A DNA stretch of 64,000 nucleotides from an uncultured SAR86 cluster bacterium (lineage in GTDB: Bacteria; Pseudomonadota; Gammaproteobacteria; Magnimaribacterales; AG-339-G14). A program made the position numbers and the translations under genes. The stretch's first letter is position 1. Each line of letters opens with the position of its first letter. The notes under the pieces are model-generated. The model worked only from the letters and a program-made list of their open reading frames with translations, did not search any database and was not told the origin of the DNA. The stretch spans positions 131,920 through 195,919 of the forward strand of contig CABZAV010000003.1 in assembly GCA_902523885.1 (NCBI GenBank), written 5' to 3'. Positions 58,089 through 64,000 of the stretch are shown here, piece after piece.

Positions 58089-59146
58089 TTTTATTTCTAA
58101 ATTTTGTTTTTATTTCTTGTTCGGCGCAAGAAACTTCGAATCAAACTTCAGAGGTTAAAGAAAGTTTTAAATGGCGCATGGTAACGACTTGGCCAAAAAA
58201 TTATCCGGGCGTCGGCTTGGGAGCTGAAAACTTAGCCAAGCTTGTTGATGAAATGAGTGACGGAAGGTTGCAAATAAAAGTTTATGGTAATGGAGAATTA
58301 GTTCCAGCATTAGAGGTATTTGATACTGTTTCCAGAGGTAGTGTAGAAATGGGTCATGGTGCAGCTTATTATTGGATCGGAAAAGTTCCAGCAGCACAAT
58401 TTTTCACTGCTATCCCTTTTGGCTTAAATGCTCAAGAAATGAATGCTTGGCTTCATTATGGAGGTGGCCAAGAATTGTGGGAAGAACTTTACGAGCCTTT
58501 CAATTTAATTCCTATAGCTGGGGGAAATACTGGTGTACAAATGGCTGGTTGGTTCAACAAAGAAATCAATAGTTTAGAAGATTTAAAGGGAATTCGAATG
58601 AGGATACCTGGCTTAGCTGGCAAAGTTTTTACCAGAGCTGGTGGAGAGGCCGTATTGATGCCAGGTAGTGAAATTTTTACAAATCTTCAAACTGGTGTCA
58701 TTGATGCTGCTGAATGGATTGGCCCCTATAACGATTTAACTTTTGGATTTCATCAAGCTGCAAAATATTATTATTATCCAGGTTGGCACGAGCCTGGACC
58801 TACTTTAGAAACTATAATTAACAAAGAAGCTTATGACTCTTTACCAAAAGATCTTCAGGTAATTTTAAAAACAGCATCAAGAGCTATTAACCAAGATATG
58901 TTGGACGAATACACTTCAAGAAATAACCAAGCACTTATATCTTTGATAAATGATCACAACGTAGAACTCAGAAAATTACCGAACGACGTGCTAGCTGCAT
59001 TTAAAAGAATAACCGAAGAGATATTAGTCGAGATGACTCAAAAAGATGAATCATCAAAAAAGATTTACGAATCTCTATCCAATTTTCAAAAAAATGTTTC
59101 TCAGTATCATGAGATATCAGAGGAAGCTATTTATAAGCTGAGATAG
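58046..59146 (+). CDS. TRAP transporter substrate-binding protein, lipoprotein form
   Basis: A 366-residue DctP-type binding protein. The start at 58046 lies inside uvrD (43-nt overlap) and gives MVSFKFCKTRQNFLILFLNFVFISCSAQ, a lipoprotein signal with lipobox about VFISC. The mature part has WRMVTTWPKNYPGVGLG, GIRMRIPG (conserved Arg), DAAEWIGPYND and YYYYPGWHEPG, resembling the TakP/DctP subgroup that binds 2-oxo acids or lactate. Membrane partners are on the other strand at 60554-62405. A lipidated binding protein is unusual for Gram-negative TRAP systems. Confidence 0.82.
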   Translation: MVSFKFCKTRQNFLILFLNFVFISCSAQETSNQTSEVKESFKWRMVTTWPKNYPGVGLGAENLAKLVDEMSDGRLQIKVYGNGELVPALEVFDTVSRGSVEMGHGAAYYWIGKVPAAQFFTAIPFGLNAQEMNAWLHYGGGQELWEELYEPFNLIPIAGGNTGVQMAGWFNKEINSLEDLKGIRMRIPGLAGKVFTRAGGEAVLMPGSEIFTNLQTGVIDAAEWIGPYNDLTFGFHQAAKYYYYPGWHEPGPTLETIINKEAYDSLPKDLQVILKTASRAINQDMLDEYTSRNNQALISLINDHNVELRKLPNDVLAAFKRITEEILVEMTQKDESSKKIYESLSNFQKNVSQYHEISEEAIYKLR

Positions 59147-59429
59147 AGTTAATTTTTCTAATAATTAAAAGACCTATGAGTGTGGTGAAAAAAAACCTTA
59201 GAAAAAAAAGCAACGCTGCAGGAAGAGTTAACAGCCAGTTAATGTAGTTGCTTAATAAGTAATTAAGTGCTCCAAACCATTCGAATAAATAAAGAGCTAC
59301 TTGCCAATATTCTAAAAAATAATTTTCTACTGTTATCGGACTGACAAAAATGCTGTGAATGAAAAAAAGTACTAAATAAAAATCTCCCCAAATTAAAAAG
59401 TAACCAAAAGCTTTTAGAAAATTAAACAT
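59127..59429 (-). CDS. Small membrane protein, unknown
   Basis: A 100-residue hydrophobic protein with two or three TM helices and many aromatic residues (FGYFLIWGDFYLVLFFIHSIFV, LLTLPAALLFFLRFFFTTLIGLLII). I recognise no family. Its start overlaps the dipeptidase end by 8 nt and its 3' end overlaps the convergent DctP-like gene by 20 nt. It probably belongs to the dipeptidase operon. Confidence 0.55.
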   Translation of the reverse strand: MFNFLKAFGYFLIWGDFYLVLFFIHSIFVSPITVENYFLEYWQVALYLFEWFGALNYLLSNYINWLLTLPAALLFFLRFFFTTLIGLLIIRKINSISAYK

Positions 59430-60519
59430 CTGCCAGGGCTCTGACCTCTTTCCAAACCCTTAGAATATTTTCATTTAATATTTTATCTATTTCACTCTCT
59501 GTGTAGCCTCGAATCAATAGTTCTTCAATTAAATTTGGAAATTTTGATACATCATTTATATCTTCTGGTAACGGAACTTCTCCATCAAAATCAGAACCAA
59601 AACCAACATGATCGATGCCAACTAAATCTCTTACTCGATCAATGTGATCGACAACATTTTTGACAGAAACTTCAATATCAGGATTATCTTTTCGATTGGC
59701 GACAAAATCAGAACCAAAACAAAGCTGAATAACTCCTCCATTTTCAGCAAGAGCAATCAACATTTCATCAGAGACATTTCTCTCCCAACCCGGAGTGAAG
59801 TGTCTTAAAGAACTATGAGTCGCTACAACTGGTGCTTTACTTAGTTCAAGTACTTTCATAAAAGCCGCATCCGAAACATGAGAAATATCAATCATCACAC
59901 CTTGTTTATTCATTTCTTTAATAACCTTGAACCCAAAAGGACTTAAGCCATCAGGCCATCTCTTATTTTCATCGTAAGAACTATCAGAAATATGATTACT
60001 TTTTGAATGAGCAAGAGTAATGTAATTAACTCCCAAATCTGCAAAAAACTTAATATTTTCTAAATTACCTTCAAGAGGAGCTCCATTTTCTATTCCATAA
60101 GCCATTCCAACTAAATTTTTATTACTCTCTAAAGTTTCAATATCTTCAGGATTTCTAATAAAAATAAATTTATCTGGATTTTCTTCAATGATTTCATTCA
60201 TCATTTCAATTAATTCTATTGCTAAATCATAAGAAGTACCTTCGGGTTCCGTTCTAGGAGGAATCCAAATACTTTGAAAAGTTAAGTTTAATCCACCTTC
60301 AATCGCTCTTGGATAATCAAAATGATAATTTGTGCTTCCAGTAATATCATCATTAGTGCCAGTATTGTTTCTTTGTCTCCAAATCTGAAAAGGCGTATCT
60401 ATATGTGTATCAATTATAATTTTTTCTTGGCTAAATTTTTTTGCTTTTTCAGAAAGGTTTTCTGCACATGAAAATAAAACAAACGGAATTAGAATTATTA
60501 AGAACTTTATGTATTTCAT
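59422..60519 (-). CDS. Renal-type membrane dipeptidase (peptidase M19), lipoprotein
   Basis: A 365-residue zinc dipeptidase with a lipoprotein signal (MKYIKFLIILIPFVLFSCAE). Metal ligands appear in IDTHIDTPFQ (HxD), MAYGIENGAP (Glu), ITLAHSKSNHISDS, IDISHVSDAAF and VATHSSLRHFTPGWERN, and GFGSDFDGE near the end. M19 enzymes cleave dipeptides, often D-amino acid containing ones. It lies between the DctP-like gene and the TRAP membrane genes, suggesting uptake of an amino-acid-related substrate, though this is inference. Confidence 0.88.
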   Translation of the reverse strand: MKYIKFLIILIPFVLFSCAENLSEKAKKFSQEKIIIDTHIDTPFQIWRQRNNTGTNDDITGSTNYHFDYPRAIEGGLNLTFQSIWIPPRTEPEGTSYDLAIELIEMMNEIIEENPDKFIFIRNPEDIETLESNKNLVGMAYGIENGAPLEGNLENIKFFADLGVNYITLAHSKSNHISDSSYDENKRWPDGLSPFGFKVIKEMNKQGVMIDISHVSDAAFMKVLELSKAPVVATHSSLRHFTPGWERNVSDEMLIALAENGGVIQLCFGSDFVANRKDNPDIEVSVKNVVDHIDRVRDLVGIDHVGFGSDFDGEVPLPEDINDVSKFPNLIEELLIRGYTESEIDKILNENILRVWKEVRALADV

Positions 60520-60553
60520 TTTATAAATATATCAAATTTAAAATTTTTTTTAA

Positions 60554-61915
60554 TCAGTAAATTGCTGAAGGAAGATAAGTTGCCATAAAAGGAAAATATG
60601 CAACTAAACAAAGAATAAATAGTTGAATCAAAATAAAGGGAAGAACACCTTTATAAATAGTTTCTGTCTTTATTCTTTCTGGAGTTACGCCTCTTAAATA
60701 AAACAAAGCAAATCCAAAAGGCGGCGTTAAAAAAGAAGTTTGTAAATTTATAGCCAGCATTATTCCTAACCACAATGGGTCAGCCCCCATCGCAATAAGA
60801 ATTGGCCCAACAATTGGAACAACAACAAAGCTTATTTCAATGAAATCTAAAATAAAACCTAATAAAAAAACTAAGATCATTACAATTAACATAGAGCCAA
60901 AAAGCCCTCCTGGTATGGCATCAAATAAGTTTGAAATTAATTCTTCTCCTCCATAACCTCTAAAAACTAAGGAAAATATTGAAGCACCGATTAAAATCAT
61001 AAAAACCATACTGCTAATAAAGGCGGTTTGTTTCACTGCATCCGATAAAACCAATAAAGATAATTTTTTGTTTAGTCCAGCAATTAAAATAGATCCCATT
61101 GCCCCTATTCCTGCTGCTTCAGTAGGCGAAGCTATTCCTAAAATAATCGATCCCAAGACAGAGAAGATCAGCAAGAAGGGCGGAATTAGAATCTTCAATA
61201 TATTTTTAAAAGAAACAGAGGCTTTGGTTTCACTAAAATCAATATTTTTGTTTGAAATGTTTAAAACAAAATAAAAAGAATATGCAATTACTAAGAGCAA
61301 ACCTGGAATAATTGCCGCAATAAATAAATCACCCACAGATATAGATTTGGCAGAGAAATTACCCATACTCAATTGAGCTTGTTGATAGGCTGTTGCTAAA
61401 ACATCACCTAATATAACTAAAGCTATTGAAGGCGGAATAATCTGCCCAAGTGTTCCTGTGGCAGCAATCAAACCAGTTGAAACCTCTTCTGAATAACCTT
61501 TCTTCAACATAACTGGTAAAGAGATCAAGCCCATAGCTATTACCGTTGCTCCTACTATTCCAGTACTAGCTGCTAATAAGGTGCCAACAATGATTACTGA
61601 AATGCCTAAGCCACTTTTAAAATTTCCAAAAATCTCCGACATTGACTCAAGAAGTCTTTCTGCAATTTTTGATTTTTCTAAAATAACTCCCATGAAGACA
61701 AAGAGAGGAACTGCTACCAAAGTTGCATTAGTCATAATTCCAAATAATCTATTTGGAATTGTCTCCAACAGGTAAAGATCAAATACTCCAGATATTGCTC
61801 CTATACCTGCAAAAATTAATGAAACGCCACCCAAAGTGAAAGCAACCGGAAATCCTAGAAGCAAGCTGGCACAAATAACAATAAATAAAATTAGTGGAAT
61901 GAACTCAATCATCAT
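60554..61915 (-). CDS. TRAP transporter large permease (DctM-type)
   Basis: A 453-residue membrane protein with about 12 TM helices. Landmarks are LLGFPVAFTLGGVSLIFAG, GILVGATVIAMG-like TGIVGATVIAMGLISL, GTLGQIIPPSIALVILGDVLATAY and ASPTEAAGIGAMGS, all family signatures. It forms the sodium-driven channel with DctQ. Overlaps the DctQ gene by 11 nt. Confidence 0.92.
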   Translation of the reverse strand: MMIEFIPLILFIVICASLLLGFPVAFTLGGVSLIFAGIGAISGVFDLYLLETIPNRLFGIMTNATLVAVPLFVFMGVILEKSKIAERLLESMSEIFGNFKSGLGISVIIVGTLLAASTGIVGATVIAMGLISLPVMLKKGYSEEVSTGLIAATGTLGQIIPPSIALVILGDVLATAYQQAQLSMGNFSAKSISVGDLFIAAIIPGLLLVIAYSFYFVLNISNKNIDFSETKASVSFKNILKILIPPFLLIFSVLGSIILGIASPTEAAGIGAMGSILIAGLNKKLSLLVLSDAVKQTAFISSMVFMILIGASIFSLVFRGYGGEELISNLFDAIPGGLFGSMLIVMILVFLLGFILDFIEISFVVVPIVGPILIAMGADPLWLGIMLAINLQTSFLTPPFGFALFYLRGVTPERIKTETIYKGVLPFILIQLFILCLVAYFPFMATYLPSAIY

Positions 61916-62405
61916 TAAAATAAGAAAAAATAGACGCTAGACTTTGCAGGATTAGAATTACAGAAAAAATCAAAATACAGCTTTTGTATAGATAAATAAA
62001 TGGCAGTCCTCCTGGTTCGGGAGAAACTTCATAAATGGACCAGGAAAATGAAACATAATTTAAGGACAAGATAAATATTGTCCATGCCATCGGCTGAAGA
62101 AAAATCAAGTTACCGATTAAATTAATTATTTTTTTATTTTTTTCACTCGATCGTCGATAAAAAATATCTACTCTTACGTGTTCATCGTTTTCATAGGCAT
62201 ATGCTGAGCAAAATAAAAAAGCTATACCATGAAGATAAATAACCATTTCTTGAAGACCTACAACCCCAATGCCTAAAAAGTATCTTAAAAAAACTATCAA
62301 GGTTGTAAGAACAATCATTAAAAAAATGGCCCATGAGCTTATAATTCCTAAAGAATGAGGAAAAATTGTAAGTAAATATTGAAATGTTTGATTAATATTT
62401 TTCAT
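61905..62405 (-). CDS. TRAP transporter small permease (DctQ-type)
   Basis: A 166-residue membrane protein with four TM helices and the DctQ pattern LRYFLGIGVVGLQEMVIYLHGIAFLFCSAYAYENDEHVRVDIFYRR split across helices two and three; the EHVRVD-type motif is seen. Overlaps the DctM gene by 11 nt. The start is 26 bp from the divergent yaaA start. Confidence 0.88.
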   Translation of the reverse strand: MKNINQTFQYLLTIFPHSLGIISSWAIFLMIVLTTLIVFLRYFLGIGVVGLQEMVIYLHGIAFLFCSAYAYENDEHVRVDIFYRRSSEKNKKIINLIGNLIFLQPMAWTIFILSLNYVSFSWSIYEVSPEPGGLPFIYLYKSCILIFSVILILQSLASIFSYFNDD

Positions 62406-62418
62406 TTCGATTTTATGA

Positions 62419-62424
62419 TTTAAT
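62419..62424 (+). promoter_or_regulatory. -10-like box of yaaA
   Basis: TTTAAT ends 7 nt before the ATG at 62432 with no Shine-Dalgarno. It lies in the 26-bp divergent region shared with the DctQ gene. Evidence is weak. Confidence 0.3.
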
Positions 62425-62431
62425 AATATCT

Positions 62432-63208
62432 ATGATTATTGTTTTATCACCTGCTAAAACCTTAGATTACGAATCTCCCCTCAATGGGTTTGATTATACA
62501 ACTCCTAACTTCTTAGGTAAGTCAGAGTCGTTGATTAAAATAATGAGATCTTATGAACCTGAATACATCTCCGATTTAATGGGCTTAAGCGATAATCTTG
62601 CCTTTTTAAATTTTGAGAGATATCAAACTTGGAAAAAACAAAACAAACCTTCTAAAGATTCAAGACAAGCGATATTCGCTTTTAAAGGAGATGTCTATCA
62701 AGGCTTGGACGCGAGCAATTTATCAAACTCAACTATTAATTATTCTCAAAATCATTTGAGAATACTTTCTGGCTTATACGGACTGCTTAAGCCTTTGGAT
62801 TTAATTGCACCTTACAGATTAGAAATGGGTACTAAGTTGAAGTCTGGAGTGATAAATGGGTTGTATAATTTTTGGAAACCCGAATTAACAAAAGCTATCA
62901 ATTCTGATTTGGCGTCTCAAAAAGAAAATACTTTGGTTAATTTAGCTTCAAACGAGTATTTCTCAGCTTTGGATCAGACAATGATAAACGGAAAAATCAT
63001 TTCTCCAGTTTTTAAAGATTATAAAAATGGAAAGTACAAGATAATTAGTTTTTATGCAAAAAAAGCGAGAGGATCGATGGCTAGGTTTATTTTGGAAAAT
63101 AAAATAGAACATTCCAAAGAGTTAAAAAACTTCAATTTGGATGGTTACAAATTCAGCAAGGAAGCATCTTCTGAAAAAAATCCTACTTTTTTAAGAAAAG
63201 AAACTTAA
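62432..63208 (+). CDS. yaaA: Peroxide stress protein YaaA
   Basis: A 258-residue protein with the family opening MIIVLSPAKTLDYESPL and RILSGLYGLLKPLDLIAPYRLEMGT, then LVNLASNEYF and YAKKARGSMARFI. YaaA lowers intracellular iron and protects DNA from peroxide damage; a helix-hairpin-helix-like DNA-binding role has been proposed. Divergent from the TRAP genes and convergent with the crotonase (1-bp gap). Confidence 0.93.
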   Translation: MIIVLSPAKTLDYESPLNGFDYTTPNFLGKSESLIKIMRSYEPEYISDLMGLSDNLAFLNFERYQTWKKQNKPSKDSRQAIFAFKGDVYQGLDASNLSNSTINYSQNHLRILSGLYGLLKPLDLIAPYRLEMGTKLKSGVINGLYNFWKPELTKAINSDLASQKENTLVNLASNEYFSALDQTMINGKIISPVFKDYKNGKYKIISFYAKKARGSMARFILENKIEHSKELKNFNLDGYKFSKEASSEKNPTFLRKET

Positions 63209-63209
63209 G

Positions 63210-64000
63210 TTATTTAGCGGAAGACTTTCCGTAATCTTTGATCTCCTGCATGTCTTGAAACTCAGGATCTCTCTTTTCCATATTCGACATCATTGCTTCT
63301 GCCATGTCTTCTTGAGGCAGCATAGCTCCACTCCAAAGAGCGTTATATTCTAATCCCTCTGCTATGGTGTGATCCCTAGAAAAATTTAGAATCGCCTTTG
63401 TGCCGTAAACAGCTAAAGGGCTTTTGGAAGCTATCACAGCTGCCATTTCTTTTAAGCCAGATACCATCTCTTCATGGCTTTCATATATTTTATTGACTAA
63501 ACCAGCCTCCAAAGCTTCTTCTGCAGGCATTCTTCTTCCGGTGTAAGCGAGCTCTCTAACTTTTCCTTCAGGAATAACTCTAGGCAACCTTTGAAGAGTT
63601 CCAATATCTGCTGCCATTCCAATATTTACTTCTTGAATACAAAAGAAAGCATCTTTAGTAGCAAATCTCATATCAGCAGCTGTAACTAAATCTAGTCCGC
63701 CACCAATACATCCACCTTGAATCCCAGCGAGTACTGGTATTCTCAATTTTTCTAATTTGGAGAGCATATCTTGCAATTCTTTAGCTACTCTATAAAGATT
63801 TTCTCCAATCCTTGCTTTATCTGGAACATTCGTTTTCTTTTCCGAATCACTACCAAGAGTTCCAAAATTTTTAAGATCCATACCTGCGCAAAAATGTTTG
63901 CCAGTTGAGGATAGAATCAACACCCTCAGAGAAGCATCTCTATCTATTTCATCTAAAATTCTCGGCAGTTCATACCAAAAATTCATAGTCATTTTATTTA
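63210..64000 (-). CDS. Enoyl-CoA hydratase/isomerase family protein, 5' truncated by window
   Basis: A crotonase-fold enzyme. The frame stays open to the window edge (N-K-M-T-M-N-F-W-Y-E-L), and this matches the family's internal KMNTMxxxFWxEL segment, so the start codon lies outside the window and the ATG at 63992 is internal. Motifs are GKHFCAGMDLKNFG, GIQGGCIGGGLDLVTAADMRF (oxyanion hole) and FCIQEVNIGMAADIGTLQRLPRVIPEG, with Glu and Asp positions like delta3,5-delta2,4-dienoyl-CoA isomerases. A dienoyl-CoA isomerase role is plausible. Confidence 0.85.
   Translation of the reverse strand, partial: NKMTMNFWYELPRILDEIDRDASLRVLILSSTGKHFCAGMDLKNFGTLGSDSEKKTNVPDKARIGENLYRVAKELQDMLSKLEKLRIPVLAGIQGGCIGGGLDLVTAADMRFATKDAFFCIQEVNIGMAADIGTLQRLPRVIPEGKVRELAYTGRRMPAEEALEAGLVNKIYESHEEMVSGLKEMAAVIASKSPLAVYGTKAILNFSRDHTIAEGLEYNALWSGAMLPQEDMAEAMMSNMEKRDPEFQDMQEIKDYGKSSAK

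Noticed and set aside
1..64000. tRNA, rRNA or CRISPR array
   Set aside because: I read all intergenic gaps (all shorter than about 180 bases) and saw no cloverleaf-like gene ends, rRNA segments or spaced direct repeats.

Overview
The window is AT-rich, gene-dense chromosomal DNA with no rRNA, tRNA or CRISPR array that I can see, and no gene-free stretch longer than about 180 bases. The protein set suggests a streamlined, heterotrophic marine gammaproteobacterium of the SAR86 type: glmU-glmS with a 1-nt overlap, DUF4399, a TonB-dependent receptor, many SxxK serine hydrolases, a Baeyer-Villiger monooxygenase, MAPEG, YaaA and a TRAP transporter. This is an inference from gene content and base composition and is not proven. 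Many genes that begin transcription units have a -10-like hexamer only 5-8 nt before the start codon and no Shine-Dalgarno sequence. This points to leaderless mRNAs, whereas genes inside operons often carry clear Shine-Dalgarno sites.

Region 1 (1-11678) is a glmS-linked accessory region. The last 21 bases of glmS (the K-S-V-T-V-E-stop codons) recur downstream as direct repeats at 9656-9676 (19/21 identical, both differences synonymous) and, more diverged, at 4319-4339; a fourth, doubtful copy is at 10124-10144. The repeats divide the region into modules: two small exported proteins of unknown function; a complete type III restriction-modification pair (mod-res) with a small recombinase-like protein; a 4-TM protein; and an Nmad3-like putative DNA base-modification protein. 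I read this as successive site-specific insertions at the 3' end of glmS, and it is the most interesting structure in the window.

Region 2 (11759-30885) is a mixed metabolic region. It holds a ceramidase-like hydrolase, an MHS-type transporter, a cupin and a MerC-like protein. A set resembling aromatic or xenobiotic catabolism follows: Rieske oxygenase, GST, HCCA-isomerase-like, VOC protein, enoyl-CoA hydratase, an IsdG-type haem monooxygenase and an exported methyltransferase-like protein. A reverse-strand run then carries an atypical photolyase, a 2-hydroxyacid dehydrogenase, a His-rich TonB receptor with a small His/Cys protein and a fatty acid desaturase, and a TPR protein. The region ends with a DUF4149-like protein, cytochrome b561, an MBL-fold protein and an SxxK hydrolase.

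Region 3 (30965-40248) is built around a Baeyer-Villiger monooxygenase followed by three more SxxK hydrolases, an MDR oxidoreductase, small membrane proteins and MAPEG. This layout suits conversion of ketones to esters or lactones and then hydrolysis. Region 4 (40268-45358) is a glycosyltransferase plus the full dTDP-L-rhamnose set (rfbB, rfbD, rfbA, rfbC) and a nitronate monooxygenase-like enzyme. Region 5 (45433-52688) is a signalling block: EAL protein, DHp-REC-GGDEF protein, single-domain receiver, hybrid histidine kinase, a short exported TonB-C protein and a CBS protein. Region 6 (52690-64000) holds nadB, a Bax-inhibitor-1 family protein, a flavin/PNPOx-like protein, a UvrD-type helicase, a TRAP transporter split over both strands around an M19 dipeptidase, yaaA and a crotonase that runs off the right edge.
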